A stretch of DNA of 64,000 nt from Campylobacter pinnipediorum subsp. caledonicus (GCF_002022005.1 NZ_CP017258.1:1674001-1738000), one strand, 5' to 3'; numbered from the stretch's first letter, positions 1-9,530 are shown. Made by a program: numbers and translations. Notes: a model not told the origin generated them from the sequence alone.

Positions 1-21
1 AAGACAAGGAAGTATATAAAA

Positions 22-240
22 ATGAATTTAAATAATAAAATGGAACTTATTGCTGAATTGTTAGATTTAAAAACTAGCGATTTTAAATCAGAAACTATTC
101 TAAGCGAACTAGACGAATGGGACTCTATGGCAGCTATATCTTATGTTGTTATGATGGATGAAAAATTTGGAAAAATTATAGATACGAAAGATGTTAAAAA
201 TTTCAAAACAATACAAGACATATTAGACAGCATGGAATAG
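22..240 (+). CDS. acyl carrier protein
   Basis: A 72-residue acidic protein of acyl-carrier size. It has the phosphopantetheine attachment motif DSM, with Ser35 in the context DEWDSMAA. Proteins of this family carry acyl or related groups as a 4'-phosphopantetheine thioester. It lies 7 nt upstream of a KAS III-like gene on the same strand, so the two probably work together to make an acyl group. The neighbouring formyltransferase, methyltransferase and flagellins suggest a glycan or flagellin-modification role rather than bulk fatty-acid synthesis. Small ACP/KAS III pairs are known in Campylobacter flagellar glycosylation loci. A purine-rich AAGGAAG site precedes the ATG. The upstream part of the locus is outside the window. 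Confidence 0.85.
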   Translation: MNLNNKMELIAELLDLKTSDFKSETILSELDEWDSMAAISYVVMMDEKFGKIIDTKDVKNFKTIQDILDSME

Positions 241-247
241 CAATTTT

Positions 248-1322
248 ATGCAAACGATTTTTTACGGCAAAAAAATATCAGGCATATTAACTCTTTTGCC
301 AGAAACAGAGTATAGTTTTGAAAAAGATATGGAATTTAATTCGCTATCGCAAAAACAAAACATAAAGCTACAAAAAACTATGGGATATAATAAACATAGG
401 ATTTTTAAAGATAACTCATATGTATCAAAAATAGCTGGATTTGGTCTTAACTATATGTTTAAAAAAAACATGCTAAGAAAAGAAGATATATCAGCTATCG
501 TGCTTTCAACTACTACACCAGATTTTTTAATACCACCAACTTCTAATCTTATTATGAACGAAGCAAACTTAGACAATAGTGTATTTTGCATGGACATCAA
601 ACAGCAGTGTGCTGGTTTTACAAACGGTCTTTTGCAAGCTTTTATGCTTTTAAATAATATTATAGATGCAAAAAAAAGTAATATTAATAACAGGAGATGT
701 ATTATACAAAAAACCAGACAGAAGTAATACATCTAGCTATCCTATGACAGGTGATGCGATATGCATAACAGTGCTTGAAAACACAAGCGAAAAAGAACCT
801 ATTTACTTTCATTCCGTAGTAGATGCAAAACTTTATGATGCATTGGTTTTTCCATCTCTTGGTTTTAGAGATTTAACCAACGATGAAAAAGAAAAATTTA
901 GCAGCAAAAAATACGGAAAATGTGATTCTTTAAATTGTTTACATATGGATGGCCAAGAGGTGTTTCAATATGTTATGCATAATGTATCAAAATATATAAA
1001 TGAGACTATAAATTTTTCTAATTTTAGTAAAGATGAAATAGAGTATTATTTTTTTCATCAACCAAATAAATTTATGGTTGACAAACTAGCTCAAAAATTA
1101 GAACTTCCACACGAAAAAGTTCCTAGTAATGTTGTAACTTATTATGGCAATTCAAACAGCTCCACTATACCTGTTTGCATATGTCATAATGCAAAAGATG
1201 AATTAACTTATAGCATGAAAAAATGTATGCTGGCTGGCTTTGGCGCAGGACTGACTTATTCTGGAGTTATAATAAATCTTGGAAAATTTGATTTTTGTGA
1301 AATGTTAATAACTAAATTTTAA
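248..1322 (+). pseudogene. 3-oxoacyl-ACP synthase III-like gene, frameshifted at an A8 tract
   Basis: Two overlapping frames (248-727 and 666-1322) together make one KAS III-like protein. The first half carries the active-site Cys (Cys121, in QQCAGF). The second half carries the His motif (HQPNK) and the Asn motif (GNSNSST), so all three catalytic residues survive but in different frames. The break lies at an A8 run, 670-677. Removing one A reads Ala-Lys-Lys-Val-Ile-Leu-Ile-Thr-Gly-Asp, the expected KAS III core strand. As written, the first frame runs into unrelated residues and stops at 727. This could be a phase-variable OFF state, a true pseudogene, or a homopolymer sequencing error. It follows the ACP gene closely and would use that ACP as substrate carrier. 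Confidence 0.8.
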
Positions 1323-1349
1323 TAAAAAATTTATACCTAAAAAATACTT

Positions 1350-2093
1350 TTAAAGATTATCTATAGTAATTTTTATATTATTTTGATTATATAAATTTAA
1401 AACTATAGAATTATTAGTAATTTCATAACTTATAATTTCATACTTATTAGAAAACAAAATAATCTGTGGAAGTGGAATTGTTTTAAAAATTCCAATATTC
1501 ATAGATCTTAAAAAAGAAGAAATCTTTTTTTTATCCCATGTTAAATCAAGTATGCCATTATTTGGGATATCTTTCTTTTTATGTATGCTTGATAGCATAT
1601 TACTATCCCAATTATTGCTTATAAAATCATTACTCTGAAGTTTATGCAAACAAAGCTCAAAAGAAGAAATAGCTAATTCATGCTGTTTATACAGCAATTT
1701 TCCAGATGTTATATTATCATCCAATATAATCTTTTCCTGAACTATAATATCACCAGTATCAATACCATTGTCAACAAGATGCCAAGTTATACCACTTTCA
1801 AAATCGTTTTCATAAACAGACCATATATGTGCCCCCGCGCCTCTATGTCGTGGTAATAAAGAATTATGATAATTTATAATTGTATTTTTATCTATAGCTT
1901 CTTCTTTAAATATATAAAAATTATTAGCACTTATAATTAAACTATTTTCCAATTTATTAAAAAAAGAATCGGCTTTAAAACTATCAGTAAATGATATTTT
2001 TTGGACATGTTGATTAAAAAAGCTAGATGCTATAGCTAAGCATTTATCGGCCACTCTTCCAATTCCAACAATAAATATATTATTATATTTCAT
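1350..2093 (-). CDS. formyltransferase-family protein (Fmt/GART fold)
   Basis: A 247-residue protein with the N10-formyl-tetrahydrofolate formyltransferase core. The motif NYHNSLLPRHRG carries Asn74 and His76, and DTGDII carries Asp112, giving the usual Asn-His-Asp catalytic set. The N-terminus FIVGIGRVADKCL resembles the family's first beta-alpha unit. It is shorter than methionyl-tRNA formyltransferase and sits in a surface-glycan context, so formylation of an amino-sugar nucleotide is more likely than tRNA formylation. That substrate is inferred. Its ATG overlaps the stop of the upstream aminopeptidase-like gene (ATGA, 2090-2093), which indicates translational coupling. It converges with the KAS III gene, whose stop is 27 nt away. 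Confidence 0.82.
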   Translation of the reverse strand: MKYNNIFIVGIGRVADKCLAIASSFFNQHVQKISFTDSFKADSFFNKLENSLIISANNFYIFKEEAIDKNTIINYHNSLLPRHRGAGAHIWSVYENDFESGITWHLVDNGIDTGDIIVQEKIILDDNITSGKLLYKQHELAISSFELCLHKLQSNDFISNNWDSNMLSSIHKKKDIPNNGILDLTWDKKKISSFLRSMNIGIFKTIPLPQIILFSNKYEIISYEITNNSIVLNLYNQNNIKITIDNL

Positions 2094-3376
2094 CGCGACA
2101 CTCTTATCAAATCATTTTCAACTAAAGCTTTTATTATGTATTCAAATTCATTCAGTTTCATGCCATCGCCCATTTTATCCACTATATCGATGGCATCATT
2201 TTTGCCATCACAAAATGCTAAAAATTTTCTATAAAAATAAGCTCTATTGTTTTGTATAGCCAAAGAACCTGAATTAAATGTCGGATAAAGACCTCTTTTG
2301 CCTAGATTTGGCTCACAAAATACATTTGATATAAACTTTTTATTAAGCTCTAAAGACATAATTATATCTTTCATAGTTTGCAAGCTATTTTCAAGTCCTT
2401 TTTGACTTACATAGTTTAAATCATCTTTTGAAGTATGATACTGCTCAAACTCGCCGTATTTTGTCCTACAAATCCCGCAAACAGGCAAATCAACCAAAGG
2501 CGAGCAATACTGTCTCTCATCACTACCAGCATCTGAAAAACTAAATTCTTTAAAGTTCTGCTTATCTTTCATTATGTGAAAAGCTACTTTTTCGGCTAGA
2601 TTGTCCTCACTAGGTGAATGTATAAGCGAATAAGCATCATTATCACCCACACAAGATAAAACAAAACCAGCTTTTACATTTTCTTGCAAGAGCTTTAAAT
2701 TTCTTGATAGATAAACGATAGAGCCGATGGTCTCAGGTATAAAGACAAATCTATAATTATATTTCAAATCATCTCTTTGCATAAGCCATTTTGCAAGGTA
2801 AACACTAACAGCTGGACCACTTAGCTCATTATTTGCCATAGATGGATGACAAAGATATGTTGATATCAAAATTTCTTCTTTTGTATCCCTGCTAGATTTT
2901 ATCACAAAATCACCATAGTTTAAAACACCATCTTTGTTAAAGCTAGAATCTATAAAAACTCTGTATTTGCCATCTTTTAGCTTTTGTCTTTCATTGTGAG
3001 TTATACAAAAACCCCATCTTCTTTTATAATAACTTGTAGTATAGGGTATAGCATCTGGTAAACTTGGTAAAGAGTATAGATGCTCTTCGAGTTCTTTTAG
3101 ATCTATAACCTTATCTATAGGCTCAGAGTAGTTTAAAACATGTAAATTATTTACTTTAAAGTCACAAATTTTATTACCATCTGGGTCTATTATATAAGCA
3201 TCATTTATATTCCACTCATCAGGAACAACCCAGTCAAAAACCTCACTACCGCTTTTTATCTCGTATAAATTTACAATGCCACCTAGCTCTTGATTTATTA
3301 TATCAAGGCTTTTTCTAAATCCTTCTCCGGTTATAGAACGACAAATTGGAAAAAGTTTTTTTATAAGTTCTTGCAA
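2090..3376 (-). CDS. DUF4910-type aminopeptidase-like protein
   Basis: A 428-residue protein resembling the DUF4910/DUF2172 aminopeptidase-like family often found in polysaccharide and flagellar-modification clusters. It has the M28-peptidase-like stretch STYLCHPSMANNELSGP (His177), then FIPETIGS (Glu215), then GSDERQYCSP and a later YHTSKDDLNYV. The C-terminal ~90 residues look like a small winged-helix domain. Metal binding is likely from the His and acidic residues, but the substrate is unknown. The name reflects the fold, not a proven peptidase. It is translationally coupled to the downstream formyltransferase, and both lie behind the methyltransferase gene on the same strand, so all three may be co-transcribed. 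Confidence 0.72.
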   Translation of the reverse strand: MQELIKKLFPICRSITGEGFRKSLDIINQELGGIVNLYEIKSGSEVFDWVVPDEWNINDAYIIDPDGNKICDFKVNNLHVLNYSEPIDKVIDLKELEEHLYSLPSLPDAIPYTTSYYKRRWGFCITHNERQKLKDGKYRVFIDSSFNKDGVLNYGDFVIKSSRDTKEEILISTYLCHPSMANNELSGPAVSVYLAKWLMQRDDLKYNYRFVFIPETIGSIVYLSRNLKLLQENVKAGFVLSCVGDNDAYSLIHSPSEDNLAEKVAFHIMKDKQNFKEFSFSDAGSDERQYCSPLVDLPVCGICRTKYGEFEQYHTSKDDLNYVSQKGLENSLQTMKDIIMSLELNKKFISNVFCEPNLGKRGLYPTFNSGSLAIQNNRAYFYRKFLAFCDGKNDAIDIVDKMGDGMKLNEFEYIIKALVENDLIRVSR

Positions 3377-3399
3377 TTATTATACCTTTTTTATAACCT

Positions 3400-4980
3400 C
3401 TAAAATCTCTCAAAAAAATGCATCTGTGCTAGTATATTTTCAATATCCATAACATACTCAAGTGCAAATTTATTTAGTTTGCTTTTACTTGTTATATATT
3501 TTTTATTGTCATCTTTTAGTGTTATGTTATTGTTTTTTAGATATTTTATAAAATCATCTGCTATATCATGAATAGTGTTTTTGCCATCAAATTTTAACAT
3601 GATATAAAAATCATATTTTTTGGTATCTATAAAAAGCTCATTAAACTCAGTTGCAAAGCCTATGACAGGATTATCTGTTTTAAAAAAATACCTTATGTAT
3701 GGTACAAGCTCTGGCTTTAGTCTAGTTTTATTTATCTCATAACGAATAGTTTCGTATGGTTTTGATAAAAATACAGTATTTTTTTTAAGAAGTTCTATAA
3801 AACCTAGATATGAGTCTAGTTTTAGCTTTGGGTCTATCAAAGTCAACACATCGGCTAGATTTATACTAGATGGATACATGCTATTAAAAAGCTCATATAG
3901 CCAATTGTAAGAATTTGGCATTATCTGTTTTTTCTTGTTTGTGTATATATCATTATCTTTTGTAAAGTGTTCGATGATATGAAGTTTGCTTATCTCATTT
4001 ACTCCTATATCTTGTTTTAGCTCCTTAAAGGTATCACTATGGACAATAAGACTTTGTCTAAATGCCCTAAAAGTAGCAAAGTCCATAAACTGCTCTTCAT
4101 CTATCCTATCTTTAAAGTTTTGTTTCATAAACTCATCTGCACATTCACTATCTCCAAGCATTGGAGCAAATATATCATTCATATCAACCTCACACAGATA
4201 TTCCAAAGAATGTTTTGAAAGATCATTTGCAAAATCTTTAAAATAAAAGGGATTATTTATACTTTCAAGATATTCGTGTGCTATATACGAAGTGTCATAT
4301 TTTAAAATTTTCTCTATCCACTCTAATGATATTTTTGACTCATTATCATCTTTTTTTAAAAGATAGTCTTTATATACCCGTAACCCTTCTTTGGCTAGAC
4401 TCAGCTTTTCACTGAGTGTTTGTCCATCTTTTGAAACAAACTGCATATAGTCTTTAACAACTTCTTTAAATTTCCACCCAGGATAGACATTGTAAGATAC
4501 ATAGGCCACTCCATTTTTTGCAAGGTAATCTTTTATAGTTTTTAGTATAGCCTCTTTTACAAAATCAGGTACCCAGCTATATACCCCATGACATATTATA
4601 TAATCAAACTTTTCATACTTAGATAAAATCTCATCTGCTTTTGTTATATCAGCACATATAAGCTCTAGGTTTTGAAGCTCTAAGCCACCCCCCCCCACTA
4701 TCTCTTTGCCTTGCTTTATCTGCTCACGACTTAGATCAATGCCTACTATGGTAGCATTTGGATTGTGCAAAGCAAATGGTATGAGATTTCCACCAAAAGA
4801 GCATCCTATCTCAAGTATCTTTGCATTTTCTGATGGTTTTGCATCAAGTGATAAAAGCTTAGCACAAGCTTCAAGTTTCAAAGGGGAGCACTGAGGAAAT
4901 GCAATTGATTTATATGTCATCTCATCATAGGAGGTTGAAAGCTCATCTACTATATCTTGTTGTTTGTCTATGTCTGTCAT
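3400..4980 (-). CDS. class I SAM methyltransferase with C-terminal regulatory domain; contains a G9 tract
   Basis: A 526-residue protein. The N-terminal ~190 residues are a Rossmann methyltransferase: motif I ILEIGCSFGG (55-64), the acidic post-I residue in GIDLS (80-84), and YVSYNVYPGW near 161-170. The rest resembles the methyltransferase regulatory domain (MethyTransf_Reg type) plus a helical C-terminal segment, both seen in campylobacters. Residues 96-99 are Gly-Gly-Gly-Gly, encoded through a run of nine G on the coding strand (4688-4696). Any change not divisible by three would truncate the protein just after motif I, so the gene is probably phase-variable and is ON here. Its position between flagellins and glycan genes suggests it methylates a surface sugar or flagellin. 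The target is not visible. Confidence 0.78.
   Translation of the reverse strand: MTDIDKQQDIVDELSTSYDEMTYKSIAFPQCSPLKLEACAKLLSLDAKPSENAKILEIGCSFGGNLIPFALHNPNATIVGIDLSREQIKQGKEIVGGGGLELQNLELICADITKADEILSKYEKFDYIICHGVYSWVPDFVKEAILKTIKDYLAKNGVAYVSYNVYPGWKFKEVVKDYMQFVSKDGQTLSEKLSLAKEGLRVYKDYLLKKDDNESKISLEWIEKILKYDTSYIAHEYLESINNPFYFKDFANDLSKHSLEYLCEVDMNDIFAPMLGDSECADEFMKQNFKDRIDEEQFMDFATFRAFRQSLIVHSDTFKELKQDIGVNEISKLHIIEHFTKDNDIYTNKKKQIMPNSYNWLYELFNSMYPSSINLADVLTLIDPKLKLDSYLGFIELLKKNTVFLSKPYETIRYEINKTRLKPELVPYIRYFFKTDNPVIGFATEFNELFIDTKKYDFYIMLKFDGKNTIHDIADDFIKYLKNNNITLKDDNKKYITSKSKLNKFALEYVMDIENILAQMHFFERF
4688..4696 (-). repeat. G9 homopolymer inside a methyltransferase gene
   Basis: Nine consecutive C on the plus strand, hence nine G on the coding strand, spanning codons 95-98 of the methyltransferase. 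In Campylobacter, G tracts of 8-11 inside surface-modification genes commonly slip and switch genes on and off. With nine G the long frame is open. Confidence 0.85.
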
Positions 4981-5021
4981 TTTATATCCTAAAAAATATT
5001 TTAGGAATTATACTATAAAAG

Positions 5022-5050
5022 TATCCCTACCACCAAGAGCAGTAGGGATA
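5022..5050 (-). terminator. terminator of flagellin 1
   Basis: A perfect 9-bp inverted repeat (TATCCCTAC / GTAGGGATA, 11-nt loop) lies 16 nt beyond the flagellin stop and is followed on the minus strand by CTTTTATAG. It ends the flagellin transcript before the methyltransferase gene. Confidence 0.75.
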
Positions 5051-5066
5051 AAAGAGTATTTAAAAA

Positions 5067-6605
5067 CTATTGTAATAATTTTAATACGTTTTGTTGAACA
5101 CTATTAGCTTGACTCATAGCATAAGAGCCTGATTGAGCTAGTATGTTGTATTTTGAGAAGTTTGCTGATTCTGCTGCAAAGTCTACATCTCTTATTTGTG
5201 ATTCTGCTGATTTAACATTTACTTGTGTTACTGTTATGTTATTTACAGTAGCCACTAGTTGGTTTTGGACAGAACCAAGGTCAGATCTAATGAAGTCTAG
5301 TGTTCTTTGAGCTGACTCTGCTATATCCATAACAGCCATAGCACCACGTAGTGTCATAACACCAGCTGATTGAGCAGAGGTCATTTCTGATTTTGTCATT
5401 CTTTGAAATCCCATAGCTGCAGCTGTGTCTGATGCTATCTGTCCTTTTATCTCTCTAAGAGAGACAGATTTTTGATTTCCACCAGCGTCACCATTCTGTC
5501 CAGCACTAAATGCTACAGAAAATTTACCACTATTATCACCACTACTTATCTTGATATCTCTACCATCAAGACGAACAAGGTTAAGGCGACCGATAAACAT
5601 GTTTTTACTTAGCGAAATCTTATCTGATACACCTAAACGTGCGCCGATTTTATTCTCACCTGCTTTTGCTCCACCAGAAATTTTTATAGCACGGCCATCA
5701 CGACTTGTAAGTACTAGCTTACCTTGCGGGTCTATAGATGCTTCTACTCCTGTTTGATCTTTAACAGAGTTTATAGCATTTACAAGAGTTCCGTTTGAGT
5801 CATTATCTTTAACTTCAAGATCGCCTATTTTTATGCCGTTTATATTTAATGAGACTATAGATCCAGCAGTAATAGCTTTACTAGCTATAATGGTTACATC
5901 AAATGTAGCCCTTACACCTGTTTGATCTGCTACTTTGTTGATGTTTTCAGCTAAAGCACCAATACCTTTACCAAGACCATAAGATAGTTCTGTAGCTGCA
6001 ACCTTTACATTGTTTATACCATCTACGTTTATAAATGTAAGTGATACTTTGCCAGAAGCAGCTGTAATTAATTTACTACTCTCAAACCTAGTTAAACCTA
6101 TCTTATCAGATGTAGTAGCACCAATACTAGCTTTTACTGTTTGGTTTGAGTATGCACCTATTTGAAACTCTTTATTTGAGAATGTTCCATTTAGTAGTTG
6201 TTGACCGTTAAATGATGTAGAGTTACCTATGTTATCTAGTTCTTCCATAAGTCTTACTATGTCAGCTTGTAGTGCTTGTCTTGATCTTGTAGTTTGACCA
6301 TCTTGAGCTGCTTGAGTAGCTTTTACTTTGATAGTATCAAGTATTTTAAGCTGTTCATCCATAGCTTTATCAGCTACTTGTATGATACCTATAGCATCAT
6401 TACCATTTGCTATAGCTTGACCTAAAGCACTTGCTTGTGATCTTAAACTATCTGCAATAGCTAGACCAGAAGCATCATCTGCTGCTGTTTGAATTCTCAA
6501 ACCTGATGAAAGTCTACCTAGTGAGTTAGCTAAATTTCTGTTGTTACCAACTGCATTAGCATGTGAGTTCATAGCATTAACGTTTGTATTAATTCTAAAG
6601 CTCAT
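5067..6605 (-). CDS. fla: flagellin, copy 1
   Basis: A 512-residue flagellin. The conserved D0/D1 N-terminus ([19 protein letters not shown], then [10 protein letters not shown]) and C-terminus ([18 protein letters not shown] to VLKLLQ) form the filament core. The middle (about residues 175-410) is variable and probably surface-exposed, with FlgE/FlaA-like repeats containing ASIDPQGKL and RLDGRDIKI. It polymerises into the flagellar filament after export by the flagellar type III system. It is one of three copies here (also 7882-9438 and 10588-12123). The first ~170 residues are the same in all three, while the centre differs. It has its own sigma-28 promoter (6661-6687) and terminator. An AAAAGGAT ribosome site precedes the ATG. 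Neighbouring modification genes suggest it is glycosylated. Confidence 0.97.
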   Translation of the reverse strand: MSFRINTNVNAMNSHANAVGNNRNLANSLGRLSSGLRIQTAADDASGLAIADSLRSQASALGQAIANGNDAIGIIQVADKAMDEQLKILDTIKVKATQAAQDGQTTRSRQALQADIVRLMEELDNIGNSTSFNGQQLLNGTFSNKEFQIGAYSNQTVKASIGATTSDKIGLTRFESSKLITAASGKVSLTFINVDGINNVKVAATELSYGLGKGIGALAENINKVADQTGVRATFDVTIIASKAITAGSIVSLNINGIKIGDLEVKDNDSNGTLVNAINSVKDQTGVEASIDPQGKLVLTSRDGRAIKISGGAKAGENKIGARLGVSDKISLSKNMFIGRLNLVRLDGRDIKISSGDNSGKFSVAFSAGQNGDAGGNQKSVSLREIKGQIASDTAAAMGFQRMTKSEMTSAQSAGVMTLRGAMAVMDIAESAQRTLDFIRSDLGSVQNQLVATVNNITVTQVNVKSAESQIRDVDFAAESANFSKYNILAQSGSYAMSQANSVQQNVLKLLQ

Positions 6606-6660
6606 TATAAATCCTTTTAATGTTTAATTAATAACCTATCCTTATGGTTATTTGATAATT

Positions 6661-6687
6661 AAATCGGTTCAAAATTTAGAACCTTTA
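6661..6687 (-). promoter_or_regulatory. sigma-28 (FliA) promoter of flagellin 1
   Basis: On the minus strand TAAAG is followed after exactly 15 nt by CCGATTT, matching the FliA pattern TAAA-N15-GCCGATAA closely. It lies about 60-80 nt upstream of the flagellin ATG and is identical in all three copies. Confidence 0.88.
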
Positions 6688-6697
6688 GGGGGGGGGG
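6688..6697 (-). repeat. homopolymer of 10 (C10 on coding strand) against the flagellin 1 -35 box
   Basis: Ten G on the plus strand directly abut the TAAAG -35 element of the sigma-28 promoter. The equivalent tracts are 10 and 9 long at the other two flagellins, so this site varies in length. Confidence 0.85.
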
Positions 6698-6884
6698 AGC
6701 AAGAAAATGCGAAAAAAATGCAAATTTTTTAGGAATTTTGTGAATTTTTTAAAATTTACATGAGAATTTGTTAAAGATAAAATTAAGTTTGTGAGTTTGT
6801 TAAAAATAGTAAGACTTGGCAGATAAAAGTAAAATTAAACTCAAAAATACAACTCGCCATACAAAAGTTATGTATTTTAAGTCT

Positions 6885-6910
6885 CTTAAAGATTTCTCAT
6901 AATCTTTAAG
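6885..6910 (-). terminator. inverted repeat downstream of HigBA, possible weak terminator
   Basis: A perfect 9-bp inverted repeat (CTTAAAGAT / ATCTTTAAG, 8-nt loop) lies 18 nt past the antitoxin stop. No strong T run follows, so termination is uncertain. Confidence 0.4.
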
Positions 6911-6928
6911 GAATTATTAAGTTAAAGT

Positions 6929-7213
6929 TTATTGTATAGAAATTGTAAGCTCTTTAAGCCCTACCGCCTTAGCATATCTTAAAATCGTGCTAAATTTTGA
7001 GTCTATTGATTGTTCAAATCTAGCCAAATTTGACTGTTTCATATTCATCTTTTTGGCAATTTGAGTTTGTGTCATATTACTTTTGATTCTAGCTTTTATA
7101 AGTTGTTTTTTTAATTCAAACTCTGGTATCAAAGCTTCATACTCTTTTTTAAACTCTTCATCTTTTATCATCTCGTTAAATACACTATCAAAACTAATTG
7201 TTCCCATTTTCAA
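6929..7213 (-). CDS. HigA-type antitoxin (XRE family)
   Basis: A 94-residue protein. The C-terminal half is a Cro/CI-type helix-turn-helix, seen in TQTQIAKKMNMKQSNLARFEQ. The N-terminal half (SFDSVFNEMIKDEEFKKEYEAL) is the typical segment of HigA-like antitoxins paired with Gp49-like toxins. The start overlaps the 3' end of the toxin gene by 20 nt; a Met three codons in (MGTISF) is an alternative start. Toxin-first order and overlap are characteristic of HigBA. It should neutralise the toxin and repress the operon, probably at the palindrome at 7551-7570. The module lies between flagellin 1 and flagellin 2. A truncated copy of this gene survives at 13328-13387. Confidence 0.85.
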   Translation of the reverse strand: MKMGTISFDSVFNEMIKDEEFKKEYEALIPEFELKKQLIKARIKSNMTQTQIAKKMNMKQSNLARFEQSIDSKFSTILRYAKAVGLKELTISIQ

Positions 7214-7523
7214 ATTCCTTTAATCTATACTTTGCTATTTGCATTATTGATTTTGGTAGTTTATCTTTTTTCTTAACTACACTTATAAGTATTAAAATTT
7301 GTTTTCCTTTTTGATAACAATAAATACTTCGTGCTATACCTTCACTTGATTTTGCTCTTATTTCAAAAAACCCATCCTGTAAACTTTTTGTATGTGGTTC
7401 GCCAAGTTGGTTTCCTTGTATTTTTAAAAGCTCAAAGATATGAGTTAATCTAGACCTTATATTTTTAGGTATTCCTAAAAATTCATCAACCGCCTTTTGA
7501 TTAACAAAGTCTATGCTCCACAT
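7194..7523 (-). CDS. HigB-type toxin (RelE/ParE superfamily, Gp49-like)
   Basis: A 109-residue protein with the phage-derived Gp49-like RelE fold pattern: the start MWSIDFVNQKAVDEFLG, the central LGEPHTKSLQDGFFEIRAK, then ARSIYCYQKGKQILIL and a basic VKKKDKLP segment. Family members are ribosome-dependent mRNA interferases. It overlaps the antitoxin by 20 nt and comes first, as in HigBA loci. The ATG lies about 27 nt downstream of a TATAAT box overlapped by a palindrome. The pair is unrelated to the flagellins around it in function and base content, which suggests acquisition between flagellin copies. The target RNA cannot be read from the sequence. Confidence 0.85.
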   Translation of the reverse strand: MWSIDFVNQKAVDEFLGIPKNIRSRLTHIFELLKIQGNQLGEPHTKSLQDGFFEIRAKSSEGIARSIYCYQKGKQILILISVVKKKDKLPKSIMQIAKYRLKEFENGNN

Positions 7524-7549
7524 ACTACTACTTTATAATATTTTTCTTG

Positions 7550-7570
7550 ATTATATCATCAATGATATAA
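7550..7570 (-). promoter_or_regulatory. HigBA promoter with overlapping palindromic operator
   Basis: A perfect 8-bp inverted repeat (TTATATCA-4 nt-TGATATAA, 7551-7570) overlaps a minus-strand TATAAT at 7555-7550. Transcription would start about 20 nt before the toxin ATG. This is the arrangement expected for antitoxin autorepression. Confidence 0.65.
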
Positions 7571-7830
7571 AAAAGTTCTAAAATATATTAGATTTTTAAT
7601 TTTTGCTAAACAAGATTGTTTGCAGACTTATTTTCTATAAATTCTTACTATTGTTATAATATTTTTTCTAAATCCATATCAAAAAATCTCTACAATCCAG
7701 CCTCTTAATCCATGCTATTACTTTTTTATATTTATGTTATAGATAGTGCTTTAAATTTGATTTTATGGATTTGTAATTCTAATTTATTTTATTAAAACCT
7801 ATAATAATACTTTTAAAACTCATAAATAAT
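7571..7830 (-). other. AT-rich intergenic spacer between flagellin 2 and HigBA
   Basis: About 260 nt of very AT-rich sequence. No open frame of useful length, RNA gene or repeat was recognised. With the neighbouring operator and terminator it makes up the gene-free interval 7524-7881. Confidence 0.5.
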
Positions 7831-7860
7831 AAAAAAGCCAAAAGGTTTACCCCTTTGGCT
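7831..7860 (-). terminator. terminator of flagellin 2
   Basis: On the minus strand AGCCAAAGGGG-TAAA-CCTTTTGGCT forms a strong hairpin followed by TTTTTT, 22 nt past the flagellin stop. Confidence 0.88.
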
Positions 7861-7881
7861 AAAGATTTATATAAATTAAAA

Positions 7882-9438
7882 CTATTGTAATAATTTTAAT
7901 ACGTTTTGTTGAACACTGTTAGCTTGACTCATAGCATAAGAGCCTGATTGAGCTAGTATGTTGTATTTTGAGAAGTTTGCTGATTCTGCTGCAAAGTCTA
8001 CATCTCTTATTTGTGATTCTGCTGATTTAACATTTACTTGTGTTACTGTTATGTTATTTACAGTAGCTACTAGTTGGTTTTGAACAGAACCAAGATCAGA
8101 TCTTATAAAGTCTAGTGTTCTTTGAGCTGACTCAGCTATATCCATAACAGCCATAGCACCACGTAGTGTCATAACACCTGCTGCTTGAGCAGAGGTCATA
8201 GCATTACCACTCATTCTATGAAAGCCCATAGCAGCAGCTGTTTTTGAGTTTATCTGACCTTTTATCTCTCTAAGAGATACTGATGCTTCTGCACCACCAT
8301 TGCTTTCAGTTGTCGCTTTGCTAAATGCCGTAGAAAAAGCACCATTATTTTTACCATTTGCGCCACCACTTATCTTTATATCTCTACCATCAAGACGAAC
8401 AAGGTTTAAACGACCTATAAAACCTTTACTTAAATCGGAAGCTGGCATATTTTCAGCTTTACCATTATAACCGAACACAGCAGATATTTTACCACCATTA
8501 TCTCCGCTAGCCGTGGCACTTATAACCCTACCATCTCTACTAGTAAGTCTAAGTCTTCCTTGTGGATCTATAGAAGCTTCTACACCTGTTTGATCTTTAA
8601 CAGAGTTTATAGCATTTACTAGTGTTCCGTTGCTATCGTTTGCTTTAACTTCAAGGTCACCTATGTTAACACCATTGATTTTAAGATCTTTCATATTTCC
8701 ATCACGAACAGCCACACCACCGATCCATGTTACATCAAATGAAGCCCTTACACCTGTTTGATCTGCTACTTTGTTGATGTTTTCAGCTAAAGCACCAAGA
8801 CCTGTTCCAAGACCTGTTGATATAACAGTTCCAGCTACTTTTACATTGTTTATACCATCTACGTTTATAAAGGTAAGTGTTACTTTACCAGCAGCTGTTA
8901 TAAACTTACTACTCTCAAACCTAGTTAAACCTATCTTATCAGATGTAGTAGCACCAATACTAGCTTTTACTGTTTGGTTTGAGTATGCACCTATTTGAAA
9001 CTCTTTATTTGAGAATGTTCCATTTAGTAGTTGTTGACCGTTAAATGATGTAGAGTTACCTATGTTATCTAGTTCTTCCATAAGTCTTACTATGTCAGCT
9101 TGTAGTGCTTGTCTTGATCTTGTAGTTTGACCATCTTGAGCTGCTTGAGTAGCTTTTACTTTGATAGTATCAAGTATTTTAAGTTGCTCATCCATAGCTT
9201 TATCAGCTACTTGTATGATACCTATAGCATCATTACCATTTGCTATAGCTTGACCTAAAGCACTTGCTTGTGATCTTAAGCTATCTGCTATCGCTAGACC
9301 AGAAGCATCATCTGCTGCTGTTTGAATTCTCAAACCTGATGAAAGTCTACCTAGTGAGTTAGCTAAGTTTCTGTTGTTACCAACTGCATTAGCATGTGAG
9401 TTCATAGCATTAACGTTTGTATTAATTCTAAAGCTCAT
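7882..9438 (-). CDS. fla: flagellin, copy 2
   Basis: A 518-residue flagellin, the longest of the three. The N-terminal ~170 and C-terminal ~100 residues match copies 1 and 3. The central region differs most, with segments such as [24 protein letters not shown] and [12 protein letters not shown] that the others lack. Codon use and upstream DNA match copy 1 up to about 190 nt before the ATG, so the two are recent duplicates that diverge mainly in the exposed domain. It has a sigma-28 promoter at 9494-9520 and a terminator at 7831-7860, so it forms its own transcription unit. The role is the same, a filament subunit exported by the flagellar apparatus. Which copy dominates the filament cannot be told. 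Confidence 0.97.
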   Translation of the reverse strand: MSFRINTNVNAMNSHANAVGNNRNLANSLGRLSSGLRIQTAADDASGLAIADSLRSQASALGQAIANGNDAIGIIQVADKAMDEQLKILDTIKVKATQAAQDGQTTRSRQALQADIVRLMEELDNIGNSTSFNGQQLLNGTFSNKEFQIGAYSNQTVKASIGATTSDKIGLTRFESSKFITAAGKVTLTFINVDGINNVKVAGTVISTGLGTGLGALAENINKVADQTGVRASFDVTWIGGVAVRDGNMKDLKINGVNIGDLEVKANDSNGTLVNAINSVKDQTGVEASIDPQGRLRLTSRDGRVISATASGDNGGKISAVFGYNGKAENMPASDLSKGFIGRLNLVRLDGRDIKISGGANGKNNGAFSTAFSKATTESNGGAEASVSLREIKGQINSKTAAAMGFHRMSGNAMTSAQAAGVMTLRGAMAVMDIAESAQRTLDFIRSDLGSVQNQLVATVNNITVTQVNVKSAESQIRDVDFAAESANFSKYNILAQSGSYAMSQANSVQQNVLKLLQ

Positions 9439-9493
9439 TATAAATCCTTTTAATGTTTAATTAATAACCTATCCTTATGGTTATTTGATAATT

Positions 9494-9520
9494 AAATCGG
9501 TTCAAAATTTAGAACCTTTA
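9494..9520 (-). promoter_or_regulatory. sigma-28 (FliA) promoter of flagellin 2
   Basis: Same TAAAG-N15-CCGATTT element at the same distance from the ATG as in copy 1. Confidence 0.88.
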
Positions 9521-9530
9521 GGGGGGGGGG
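9521..9530 (-). repeat. homopolymer of 10 (C10 on coding strand) against the flagellin 2 -35 box
   Basis: Ten G on the plus strand directly next to the -35 element. The DNA around it is identical to copy 1 until about 9624. Confidence 0.85.

Noticed and set aside
451-732. Minus-strand frame of 93 codons over the KAS III region
   Set aside because: Antisense to a gene with clear KAS III motifs and without any family resemblance.
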